Assembly: GCA_017995495.1 (NCBI GenBank)
Contig: JAGOIS010000019.1
Location: 1 to 14,622, forward strand
Reading direction: 5' to 3'
Length of the DNA: 14,622 nt
DNA from: Candidatus Cloacimonadota bacterium
Lineage (GTDB): Bacteria; Cloacimonadota; Cloacimonadia; Cloacimonadales; Cloacimonadaceae
Positions 7,760 to 14,622 of this stretch are shown here, piece by piece. The number at the start of each line of letters is the position of its first letter. Positions within the stretch are counted from its first letter, which is position 1. The translations under genes and the position numbers were made by a program. The notes under the pieces are model-generated. The model made no database searches. It was given only the letters and a program-made list of their open reading frames with translations, and was not told where the DNA came from.

Positions 7760-7842
7760 CCCGCGATCAATACGGAATAAATACGGAATCAATACGGATT
7801 TCATCCGTATTGATTCCGTATTTATTCCGTATTGATCGCGGG
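7760..7842. repeat. Perfect palindrome with 40-bp arms made of three 11-bp units
   Basis: Arms 7760-7799 and 7803-7842 are exact reverse complements, separated by only three bases (TTC). Each arm carries three head-to-tail 11-mers: ATCAATACGGA (7766-7776), ATAAATACGGA (7777-7787) and ATCAATACGGA (7788-7798), mirrored at 7804-7836. The central unit differs by one base (C to A) and the mirrored unit carries the matching change. A CCCGCG / CGCGGG clamp closes the base. No T-tract follows on the plus strand, so it is not a standard intrinsic terminator. It could form a cruciform in DNA or a long double-stranded hairpin in read-through RNA. Identity unknown. Confidence 0.9.
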
Positions 7843-7903
7843 GGCCATGTCTCGTCCTAAAATAGTTGAAACCCGCATTGTTTCTTAGAGTCGACGGTTA
7901 AGG

Positions 7904-7936
7904 CACAAAAAAGCCCGGTTTGTGACCGGGCTTTTG
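7904..7936 (-). terminator. Intrinsic terminator of the deiminase gene
   Basis: Read on the minus strand, a 9-bp stem AAGCCCGGT / ACCGGGCTT (7925-7933 with 7911-7919) and a 5-base loop are followed by TTTTTTG, ending about 17 nt after the stop codon. The A/T flanks are symmetric enough that it may also stop plus-strand read-through. Confidence 0.85.
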
Positions 7937-7949
7937 CCAAGCTGGATTT

Positions 7950-9539
7950 CTATTTGGCTGAAAAATAGGACTCATCCGCAGCCAGGACCCTGTAAAAACG
8001 CCGGTCGTGGCTGAGATCCATATCGTTCCAGTTGGTGTCGGTGGTCTCGCCCAGGAATTCGAAAGTCCCTGCGGGATCGTCACTCACCCAAACCTGGTAA
8101 TAGACAGCGTTGGGGACAGAGTTCCATTCTATTTGGATGAAGTTTCCGCTTTCCGACACGTAGCTGATGGCAACATCCGGCACTGCAAGCGAGTTTACAT
8201 CCACCAGGATCTCGAAGGGATCCTGAGCTCCGCAAAGCGGCAGTTTGGTGGTTCTGTTTGTGGTGTCGGTTACCAGGATGTAGTAATAGAGGGTTTCTCC
8301 ATACTGCGGGGTGGGCACTTCAGCGGTCCAGACCTCTCCACTCACATAGGCAAGGTCCGCATACTGCCATTCTCCGGAAGCGCCATGCCGGTAGGCCACA
8401 TATGTGTTTGCCGCCAGCGGATTGCTGTGGCTGATCTCCGCGTTGATGGCAATGGTGCTGTTGGCAGTGGCAGAGCTGGGTGGCACGTGCCAGACGTGGA
8501 TCATCTGGCTGTCGAAGACCGTATTTATCCTGCAGTGCAGGGCGTCGGTGGATTCGTAGCTTGCGTAGTAATAATTGGTCACCGTGTAACCCGGCATCGC
8601 GGCTTGGTAGGCCGCAACGGCTGCCGCGTCGTTGCTGTTGTTCACCTTGGGTATGTAAATGTTGTTGTTCAGGATATAGCCATTGGTGTAGGGTTCGTTG
8701 TTCGGGGTATAGACCCGGAAGATCTGGTAGGGAGTACCGTAACCTGAGGTTTTGGCTTCCCACTCATTCACCGTGGCCTCGATCTCGTCGTATTGGGGAT
8801 GGCTGGTGGGAACGCTCCGGATGATCACTTTGTCCACATCCAGGAGTTTTGCCCAGCAATCGATGTGATCGATATAGGTGTTGTTGGGATCGGTGTAGAT
8901 CTGATAATCTGTCACTCCGAGGTACTGCTGCATCAGGTTTTTGACCTGTGCCAGGGTGAGGTTGGTGTTTTCCTCCACCACGAGGTGGGTGGACATCGCC
9001 GCTTCGTGGCCGTCGCACATGATGTTTCCCCCAGTGTGTACAATTGGCATGAAGTAGTAATCCAGACCGAGGAAATTCGCTATGGTCACTGGGATCACTT
9101 CGTCATAGGGGCGGGGACGGTTGTAATCGGTGTCAATGATCTTCATTACCCCGCCGTCGAAAATGGTCCAGGGCCCGTAGTCGCGCACCCAGTAGCTGTC
9201 GGTGGTGGCGTTGATGAAGATCACGTTGCTCATGTTTACACCGTTTGCAGACAGATTGCTGGTGGCGGCAGACTGTGATCCCGCGGTGACGATCACATAG
9301 AGCTTTGTTTGCTGGGAGATGTTGGCCAGCAAATTATAGGGCTGGCCCAAAGGATAGCGGACGATCGCGCCCTGGGCGGGTTCCCATTCCGCCACAAACC
9401 TTGGCGCTGCCGGATAATCTCTTGCCTGGGTTGTTTCAATCGGGGTGGATGCCGGATCTGCGAGGTTGGCGGCATCGGCCATGAGGCCTGTTGCCAAGAG
9501 CGCCAGGCAGATGATCAGAACTGTTTTGAATGCATTCAT
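7950..9539 (-). CDS. Secreted PPAD-like peptidylarginine deiminase (agmatine-deiminase superfamily)
   Basis: Predicted to convert arginine side chains, or a related guanidino substrate, to citrulline outside the cytoplasm. It has 529 residues. A signal peptide (1-23) precedes the deiminase domain (about 47-350), an Ig-like beta domain (about 352-447) and a C-terminal domain (about 453-529) shared with two other proteins here. Catalytic residues are visible: Asp120 in YWVRDYGPW, HTGGNIMCDG (168-177), His225 and Asp227 in IDHIDCWAK, and Cys336 in DALHCRI. Spacing closely follows Porphyromonas PPAD (Asp130, His236, Asp238, Cys351 from memory), and an Arg-Pro-Arg at 141-143 fits the substrate-carboxylate arginines Arg152/Arg154. 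True agmatine deiminases are cytoplasmic and lack the signal and trailing domains. GGGGAG precedes the ATG by about 7 nt. The gene lies downstream of the C25 peptidase in the same direction, with a terminator between. Substrate remains inferred. Confidence 0.88.
   Translation of the reverse strand: MNAFKTVLIICLALLATGLMADAANLADPASTPIETTQARDYPAAPRFVAEWEPAQGAIVRYPLGQPYNLLANISQQTKLYVIVTAGSQSAATSNLSANGVNMSNVIFINATTDSYWVRDYGPWTIFDGGVMKIIDTDYNRPRPYDEVIPVTIANFLGLDYYFMPIVHTGGNIMCDGHEAAMSTHLVVEENTNLTLAQVKNLMQQYLGVTDYQIYTDPNNTYIDHIDCWAKLLDVDKVIIRSVPTSHPQYDEIEATVNEWEAKTSGYGTPYQIFRVYTPNNEPYTNGYILNNNIYIPKVNNSNDAAAVAAYQAAMPGYTVTNYYYASYESTDALHCRINTVFDSQMIHVWHVPPSSATANSTIAINAEISHSNPLAANTYVAYRHGASGEWQYADLAYVSGEVWTAEVPTPQYGETLYYYILVTDTTNRTTKLPLCGAQDPFEILVDVNSLAVPDVAISYVSESGNFIQIEWNSVPNAVYYQVWVSDDPAGTFEFLGETTDTNWNDMDLSHDRRFYRVLAADESYFSAK
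8014..8057. repeat. Copy 1 of a dispersed DNA repeat encoding the shared C-terminal domain
   Basis: This stretch encodes the LGETTD...WNDMDL core of the terminal domain and closely matches 14464-14507 in the same orientation, including runs such as TCGTTCCAG and CGCCCAGGA. The similarity at DNA level suggests recent duplication or gene conversion between exoprotein 3' ends. Confidence 0.7.
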
Positions 9540-9862
9540 TTACGTACTCCCCGTTCGTTAAATGGAACGGTTTCATTATTGTTGTACTCAATTCCGCGGC
9601 CTGGTTCAGCAGCTTGGTCACATAAACAGGGTCTTTGGCTTGCCAAGCTCCACGAAAATATATGTTGAAAAACTCTATAAGGGATTTGTTACCCGTATTT
9701 GGAAGTGTGATAATCTGTCAACGGCAACTCTAGTTTCTACGGAGTATGGGAATTTACTCATGAAATGAAGCTGGTCCAGACACCCAAGGTGCTGACATGA
9801 AAGGCACTGCGCAAAAAGGCCGGCCCCGCTGAGCGACAGGCTTGGCGGGGCCGGAATTATGG
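9540..9862. other. Intergenic region between peptidase and deiminase genes
   Basis: These 323 bp hold the peptidase terminator at one end and the deiminase ribosome-binding site at the other. On the minus strand a TTGACA (9721-9716) could be a -35 box, but no good -10 lies 16-18 nt on. A TATATTTT near 9663-9656 is another weak candidate. Small open frames here have no supporting features, and I see no RNA gene. Confidence 0.6.
9815..9859 (-). terminator. Intrinsic terminator of the C25 peptidase gene
   Basis: On the minus strand a 10-bp GC-rich stem CCGGCCCCGC / GCGGGGCCGG (9845-9854 with 9820-9829) closes a 15-base loop and is followed by CCTTTTTGCGC. It starts just past the stop codon at 9863, so the peptidase is probably transcribed alone, with the deiminase needing its own promoter or read-through. 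Confidence 0.85.
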
Positions 9863-12800
9863 TTATTTCTTGGTGGTTCTTTTTACCGGGGGCTCGGACA
9901 GGGCTCTCACTTTGTAGAAAGCCATGTCGTTTGCTTCGGTGTCGTTGTAGCTGAGATCTTCAGTATAGGCCAGGTGCTCATAGGTGCCGTAGGGCTCCAA
10001 GGCACGGAGGATCTGGTATTGGCCGGCGTTGGGCACGGCCGGCCAGGAGACGGTCACGCCCGCGGTTTCGCTGGTGGCGATGGTTACCGCCGGGGTGGCA
10101 AGCGCCTCGGACATGTAAGCGATCCTGAGGTTGGGACGGTAGGCAACTGATGTGCCGCCACTGAAGACATTGCTCATATCCGCCGCATTGCTGACGGCTG
10201 TCCGGTAACCAGTGGTGATGCTGGTATATTGGGTTTGTCCGCTGGTGTGGGTGGATCCGATCAGGCCAAAGGCGGTGTCAACCACGATGTTGTCCGTGCC
10301 GTTCCAGGTGAAGGGGGTGGCCAGGGCCAACAGGTTCCAGCCGGTCTCTGTGGGCCGGTAGGAAGTGGAAGACCAGACCTGGGTGAGGTTGGCAGCGGGG
10401 ATCCAGCTTGCTCCGTTGATGGCAGTGGTATGGCCCATGCGGATCACGTAGTTGGGCATGCTCAGGGTGGGTATTCCGGTCACGTTGAAGCCGATCTTCA
10501 TGATCTGGACGGGGCCGAACACTCCGGCAGCGTTAAGTTCCGCGGCAGTGTAAACCGACTGTCCGTGCAAACTCTGGAAGTTGATGTTCACCGGGCAGGG
10601 TGTCGCGACGCCGCTGCTGAAGCTGCCGGTGCCGAGGGTGGCTTCCACCGGCAGATTGGAGGTCGGGGTGGCCTGAACCGTGTTGGAGGGATCCGCGGCC
10701 TCGCCGTTGTAAACCGCCACCACGTAGTAGCTGTAGGTGGTCTCATTCACCACGGCGCTGTCCGTGTAGGTGAGCCCAGTCACAGTGGTGAGCAGGCTGC
10801 CGTCGCGGAAGATCCGGTATCCACTGGGGGCTCCGAAATAGGGCGCGTCCCAACTGAGTGCCACAAAGCCGTTGCCGGCTTCCGCGAACAGATTCTGGGC
10901 GGGATAGAGCTCGGCTGACATCGGGAAGAGCCTCAGCATCAGGTTGGGCTGGTTGTTGCTGGCGGTCAGCGAGGTCGGCTGGGATGTATCGCTGCGGGCC
11001 TGGCGCGCGCGGGTGGAGGAGGAGGTGGTGTAGGACCAGTAGGGATAATTGGTGATATAGGCTTGATTCCCCTTGATGGTGAGGATGGAGAGGTTGGTGC
11101 CGTCATAGGGGAACAGGGTGTTCAGGTTCACTTCCATCCAGCCGCTGGTGGATGTGTTGGGCCAGTTGCCGCTATACACCTGGGTGTAACCGGTGGTGGA
11201 ATAGGTCCCGGTGGCCAGGGTGGACGCGGTGGTGTTCTTCATGTAGATGGTCACAGCCTCGATGGGGTTCACGTCTGCTCCGCTGGCCTTGTGGAAGGCG
11301 ATGGACTTGATGGTTCCCGCGGTGCCTATCTCAGTGGACAGGTAGATGGCCTCGTGGCTGGAGTAGTTGTAGTAACGGTCGATGGGATAGGATTGTGTGG
11401 AGGTGCCGGTGCCGATGATCACCTGCAGGGGGGCGCCGATCTCCACATTCACGGTGGTGTCGGCTTCATATGCTCCCGCGGCGGCTTGGAAGACAAACGG
11501 GGCCAGGGTGCCTTCAGCCATGGAGGCTTCGGCCGAAGCCGTGAAGCTGAGGGTGGCATAGCCTCCGGCGGGGATGGCCGTGAAGCTGGAACTGCCGTTG
11601 ATGATGGTGATGCCAGTGGTGGCACAGGTAACTGTCCCGCTTCCGTCCAGGGAGGCGGCTCCACCAGTGTTGTTCAGAGGGATGGTCAGGGTCACGGTTT
11701 CACCCGGATCGAACAGACCATCGTTATCACCGGTCGGATCGCTGACGGTCATGCCGCCGAAAGCCAGCTCCGGCGCGTTGATCGTGAGGGTGAAGTTCTT
11801 CACCCAGGTGTCACTGCCGCTGGTCATGGTGATGGTGAAGTTCGCCACAGAGCCATCGGCGAAGTCGTCTGCGATCGAGATGGCATAGGCATTGTCGATG
11901 GTGGTGGCTGTGTCCGGGGCCAGGGAGGCGAAGTTGGCGGAGTTGTCGGTGATGGTGATACCTTCTGTCGCGCTGGTGAGAATGGCAGTGACAGCGCTGG
12001 CGGGGTCGGAACCCACGTTTTTGAAGGTAACGTCCAGATAGCCGCTTTCGTTGTAGTCCGGCAGGTCGTTGTTGGCGTCGTCATAGACGGTGGCGGTCAC
12101 GCTCATCCAGGGGCCGTCGTTGGCGATGATATCGATCTCGTCCAAGATGGTGATCTTGTTTAGGGCCGTGATCACGAGGGTGGCGGTGCCGGCATCGGTG
12201 AAGGGGGTGAGAGGCAGATTGAGGTAGCCGCTGGCATCGGCGAGGGCTGTTCCGTAGATCACGCCGTCCAGGGTGATGGCCACGTGGGAATAGGGGGCCG
12301 CGCCGGTGATCTCAACTTCGGTCTGACCGATGAAGATCTGGGCGGGATACACAGCGGCGTTGGCCGAAGGGGTCTTGGAGCGGGCCAACAAACTGGCGTC
12401 ACCGAAGATGTGCCAGGTTTTGAACATGTTCACGCCGTCGGAACCAGAAGTGCTTCCATATATGTCCATCATCTTGCAGGAACCGTTGAAAAAGAGACCG
12501 CCAATAGTTGTTTTGGATTCGGCGATCAGCAGGTCTGTCACCTCATCCTGGGCGCGCATCGGCGAATTCCAGGATTGGTTGATGGAGGAGGCGTACATAG
12601 CCACAGAACCGCCGTTGGCATTGCGTTGCCAGGCCTCGGCAAAGCAGGTGATGGAAACGAAATTTCCGTTAACGCAGGCTACATCGACTATGAAGGGAGT
12701 CTTGTTACCATTGGTGAGAGCACTGGCATTGCTATTGCTGAAGCCGGTGGTCCCCCAGGTCGTGTCGGATCCGTGGCCCACGTAGTTCACGAAGCCGCGG

Positions 12801-14071
12801 CCGGCGTTGATGTTGGTGGTCACAGTGGAAGCGGAGGCGCCTGGATCGTAGATCTGATCGACTGTGGTGTAACCGTAGTTGAGCAGGTCGGTGCGGATCA
12901 GGTTCGAGTGCGCTATGTCCGATTCTCCCATGTCGCCCAAGCCGCCGCCGCCTTCAGAGGAAGCGATGCCCATGGCCTTGCTCAGCCAGACGGCGGTTTC
13001 GTTCAGGTCACGTTCATAAACTATAGCTTTGTTGATCTGGGCGGTCACATCCCCTGTGGTCTGAGCGGAAAAACGACCGATGAAAATATCCGGATAGTTG
13101 TCCGAACCGGCAACCAACGAGAAAGTTGGGTCTGAACCGCCGCCACCGGACGATAGAGACGGGATCTGCGGGGCGTCGCCCACGATTTGCACATAGCTGA
13201 TGTTGTTATCCGCGTTGTAGCGATTCTGAATATAGGTCTGCAGCTGCGCGGCGGTGGTGCCGATGGTGGACCATTCGATCAGCTCTGTATGGATACCCTT
13301 TTGGATCTTCCAATTCACATAAGGTTGGATGGCGCTCAGGTAATTGGTGTGGCAGATAACCAGCAGTTTGCCAAAAGTGTCGTCCACCGGGGTATAGCGA
13401 TAATTTTCCCAGTTCAGGAAATGGTTGCTATAGATCGGTTCAAAATCACGCGCGATGCTGTTTCTCTCTCTGGTGAGAACGTTTACCGTGTCCAAGCCAT
13501 TGGCAAACACGCGGATTTTGTAAGATGTGTAAACACGTAAAACACCTGTCTTTGGGTTGAAGGCAAAGGGAATGGTTTTGACTGTGATTCCTCTGAAGTC
13601 CCTCATGATATAGGGCTCAGAGAGTTCAGCCACGGCCTGGGGATAGAACTCGTCTTTCTCATAGACATCCCCGAAGGTGTAGGGAACCGTCGCGGGGTCG
13701 ATGTTACGGGTGATTACACCTTTGGACGGGGCAACGCGGATCTGGTAATCCTGATATTGCGCATCGAAGAGCTCAAGCCGCATCCGGGCTGTGGTGTCAA
13801 TTATGATACTGCGATTAAAAACGGGAAGCTGGGGCAAGCCCTTGTCCTGAGTGATCCCTTCCTTGGGAAGGTTGATATGGAACCATTCATCCCCCCCGAT
13901 CCTCACAGGCAGGGTGTCAAATTTGCCGATCTGATACTGCAATACAGTTTCAGACGCTGAAGAGCTGAGAACGGCAACGGAGTTGACTCCGCTTCCGGTC
14001 GTGATCGTCTCCGCGGCTAGAGCGAATGTTAGCAGCATCAGCAGAGACGGCAACAAGAGTGTTCTTTTCAT
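9863..14071 (-). CDS. Secreted gingipain-family cysteine peptidase (C25), modular
   Basis: Predicted extracellular cysteine endopeptidase of 1402 residues. Signal peptide MKRTLLLPSLLMLLTFALAA (1-20); gingipain-like propeptide (about 21-225); C25 catalytic domain (about 235-570) with His433 in NYVGHGS and Cys466 in DVACVNGNF. The 33-residue gap equals that in RgpB (His211/Cys244, from memory). Then an Ig-like domain (573-650), two CARDB-like beta domains (about 655-765 and 768-878), a beta-sandwich unit (884-1049), an fn3 domain (1056-1137), a second copy of the unit (1143-1320) and the shared C-terminal domain (1325-1402). The ATG at 14071 is chosen over 14116 because AGGAGG precedes it and the signal peptide then starts at residue 1. 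Arg or Lys specificity cannot be read here. The C-terminus ends VKRTTKK and does not look like a classical type IX sorting signal to me. Confidence 0.92.
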   Translation of the reverse strand: MKRTLLLPSLLMLLTFALAAETITTGSGVNSVAVLSSSASETVLQYQIGKFDTLPVRIGGDEWFHINLPKEGITQDKGLPQLPVFNRSIIIDTTARMRLELFDAQYQDYQIRVAPSKGVITRNIDPATVPYTFGDVYEKDEFYPQAVAELSEPYIMRDFRGITVKTIPFAFNPKTGVLRVYTSYKIRVFANGLDTVNVLTRERNSIARDFEPIYSNHFLNWENYRYTPVDDTFGKLLVICHTNYLSAIQPYVNWKIQKGIHTELIEWSTIGTTAAQLQTYIQNRYNADNNISYVQIVGDAPQIPSLSSGGGGSDPTFSLVAGSDNYPDIFIGRFSAQTTGDVTAQINKAIVYERDLNETAVWLSKAMGIASSEGGGGLGDMGESDIAHSNLIRTDLLNYGYTTVDQIYDPGASASTVTTNINAGRGFVNYVGHGSDTTWGTTGFSNSNASALTNGNKTPFIVDVACVNGNFVSITCFAEAWQRNANGGSVAMYASSINQSWNSPMRAQDEVTDLLIAESKTTIGGLFFNGSCKMMDIYGSTSGSDGVNMFKTWHIFGDASLLARSKTPSANAAVYPAQIFIGQTEVEITGAAPYSHVAITLDGVIYGTALADASGYLNLPLTPFTDAGTATLVITALNKITILDEIDIIANDGPWMSVTATVYDDANNDLPDYNESGYLDVTFKNVGSDPASAVTAILTSATEGITITDNSANFASLAPDTATTIDNAYAISIADDFADGSVANFTITMTSGSDTWVKNFTLTINAPELAFGGMTVSDPTGDNDGLFDPGETVTLTIPLNNTGGAASLDGSGTVTCATTGITIINGSSSFTAIPAGGYATLSFTASAEASMAEGTLAPFVFQAAAGAYEADTTVNVEIGAPLQVIIGTGTSTQSYPIDRYYNYSSHEAIYLSTEIGTAGTIKSIAFHKASGADVNPIEAVTIYMKNTTASTLATGTYSTTGYTQVYSGNWPNTSTSGWMEVNLNTLFPYDGTNLSILTIKGNQAYITNYPYWSYTTSSSTRARQARSDTSQPTSLTASNNQPNLMLRLFPMSAELYPAQNLFAEAGNGFVALSWDAPYFGAPSGYRIFRDGSLLTTVTGLTYTDSAVVNETTYSYYVVAVYNGEAADPSNTVQATPTSNLPVEATLGTGSFSSGVATPCPVNINFQSLHGQSVYTAAELNAAGVFGPVQIMKIGFNVTGIPTLSMPNYVIRMGHTTAINGASWIPAANLTQVWSSTSYRPTETGWNLLALATPFTWNGTDNIVVDTAFGLIGSTHTSGQTQYTSITTGYRTAVSNAADMSNVFSGGTSVAYRPNLRIAYMSEALATPAVTIATSETAGVTVSWPAVPNAGQYQILRALEPYGTYEHLAYTEDLSYNDTEANDMAFYKVRALSEPPVKRTTKK

Positions 14072-14399
14072 CAGTTTTCCTCCTGACGGTTTATATGAGT
14101 ATTGAATGTATCCCAAGTAATGTAGTGCTTGGGGGCGAAAAATATCACATCACGAATAAGCTGCATTTCCACTTCATCAAGTGGTGGTAGTCAGAATCGC
14201 TATTCTACCGCTTTGTCCAGCGGAATTATCAGCGAATTCTGCAAACCAGGAAACACGTGCCCATAATAAAGCATTTTCTTTGCCAATTGAAAAATTTCTG
14301 TGGTGCTCCTGATACCATATGAAGATCAATCATCAAGGAAGCCGTATAAACAACAAGCCCGGCTTTGAGGGCCGGGCTTGAGGGTATCTGGTTTGTTGG
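14072..14399. other. Intergenic region upstream of the C25 peptidase
   Basis: These 328 bp should hold the peptidase promoter on the minus strand. The best pair I can see is TTCAAT (14291-14286), 17 nt, TATTAT (14268-14263), about 190 nt before the start codon, which would leave a long leader. A small hairpin CCACTT / AAGTGG lies at 14169-14184. The right end contains the terminator of the next upstream gene. No gene is supported. Confidence 0.5.
14350..14380 (-). terminator. Intrinsic terminator of the right-edge gene
   Basis: On the minus strand a 9-bp stem AAGCCCGGC / GCCGGGCTT (14371-14379 with 14355-14363) and a 7-base loop are followed by GTTGTTTATA. The tail is less pure in T than the other two terminators, but position 20 nt after the stop and the stem are typical. 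Confidence 0.75.
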
Positions 14400-14622
14400 T
14401 TATTTGGTTATCAGGTACGATTCATCCGAGGCGATGATCCTGTAGAAGCGCATCATCTGGCCGAGGTCCATGTCGTTCCAGTAAGCGTCGGTGGTTTCGC
14501 CCAGGAAGCTGTAGGTCCCGAAGGGATCGTTGCTGCCCCAGACCTGGTAGAAGTTGGCGTTGGGGATGGCGTTCCACTCGACCTTCACGTAGTCGGAAGC
14601 GGCGTCCACGTAGCTGATGGAG
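14400..14622 (-). CDS. C-terminal fragment of a secreted protein with the shared terminal domain
   Basis: Only the last 73 residues are in the window; the frame stays open to the right edge. They form one fn3-like beta domain, from SISYVDAASDYVKVEW to FYRIIASDESYLITK. By hand alignment about 42 of 72 positions are identical to the end of the deiminase, including YQVW, FLGETTD, WNDMDL and DESY. A GTG at 14609 could be mistaken for a start, but the homology continues upstream of it, so this is a 3' fragment of a longer gene. The main domain, and thus the function, is outside the window. Confidence 0.85.
   Translation of the reverse strand, partial: SISYVDAASDYVKVEWNAIPNANFYQVWGSNDPFGTYSFLGETTDAYWNDMDLGQMMRFYRIIASDESYLITK
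14464..14507. repeat. Copy 2 of a dispersed DNA repeat encoding the shared C-terminal domain
   Basis: Counterpart of 8014-8057 in the same orientation, about 6.4 kb away. It lies inside the right-edge gene fragment and encodes the same LGETTD...WNDMDL core. Confidence 0.7.

Larger units (their letters stand above)
7622..7949. other. Intergenic region between convergent genes
   Basis: This 328-bp stretch has no supportable gene. It contains, in order, a short GC-rich hairpin just after gpsA, a large palindrome with 40-bp arms, and the hairpin terminator of the minus-strand deiminase gene. The parts between these structures show nothing I recognise. Confidence 0.8.

Noticed and set aside
7760..7842. 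CRISPR-like array or intrinsic terminator
   Set aside because: The 11-mers abut with no spacers, and no T-tract follows the hairpin.
8007..8747. A 246-codon plus-strand open frame over the deiminase
   Set aside because: Antisense to a gene with complete catalytic motifs; its composition is low-complexity Val/Gly/His and there is no ribosome-binding site.
9863..10111. Type IX secretion C-terminal sorting domain
   Set aside because: The tail lacks the usual Gly-rich strand and basic hydrophobic ending of type A domains; it looks like an fn3 domain with a short Lys tail, so only a possible non-classical signal is proposed.
11063..12163. A 366-codon plus-strand open frame, with others of 229 and 283 codons nearby
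   Set aside because: They are antisense to the C25 peptidase, Gly/Val/His-rich with no domain pattern, and arise from the codon bias of the real minus-strand gene.
14160..14225. A tRNA-like stretch (minus-strand GCGGTAGAATAGC with GACTACC)
   Set aside because: No acceptor stem, T-loop or consistent cloverleaf could be built around it.
14400..14609. A complete 69-residue small gene starting at GTG 14609
   Set aside because: Homology to the deiminase tail continues upstream of this codon to the window edge, so it is the end of a longer gene.

Overview
The window looks like a chromosomal fragment from a Gram-negative bacterium of the FCB superphylum. A Cloacimonadota-type anaerobe is my best guess, but the phylum is an inference. 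The reasons are a gingipain-type C25 peptidase, a secreted peptidylarginine-deiminase-like protein, long modular beta-rich exoproteins that share a C-terminal domain, an outer-membrane beta-barrel, and GC-rich DNA with even codon use across genes. I see no transposase, integrase, CRISPR array, rRNA or tRNA.

Layout. (1) Positions 1-1316, minus strand: most of a class II CPD photolyase, cut by the left edge. (2) Positions 1512-7621, plus strand: a tight run of seven genes with gaps or overlaps of at most 16 nt. These are pgsB, pgsC, a PgsW-type protein, a two-domain periplasmic protein, a predicted outer-membrane barrel, a small acidic protein and gpsA. The first three encode a poly-gamma-glutamate synthase and export core, and the next two look like envelope parts a diderm would need to move the polymer outward. 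PgsA/CapA and a gamma-glutamyl hydrolase or transpeptidase are absent from the window. (3) Positions 7622-7949: no gene. It holds a near-perfect palindrome with 40-bp arms built from three 11-bp units, plus the terminator of the next minus-strand gene. (4) Positions 7950-14071, minus strand: a secreted PPAD-like arginine deiminase and, upstream of it, a 1402-residue secreted C25 (gingipain-family) peptidase. Each has its own terminator. (5) Positions 14400-14622, minus strand: the C-terminal end of a third secreted protein with the same terminal domain, cut by the right edge.

How the parts may work together. The plus-strand operon probably makes and exports a poly-gamma-glutamate capsule or slime. 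The minus-strand pair resembles the Porphyromonas gingivalis arrangement in which an Arg-directed cysteine protease exposes C-terminal arginines and a secreted deiminase citrullinates them. The catalytic spacing of both enzymes supports this family assignment. The substrate coupling is inferred from family knowledge.
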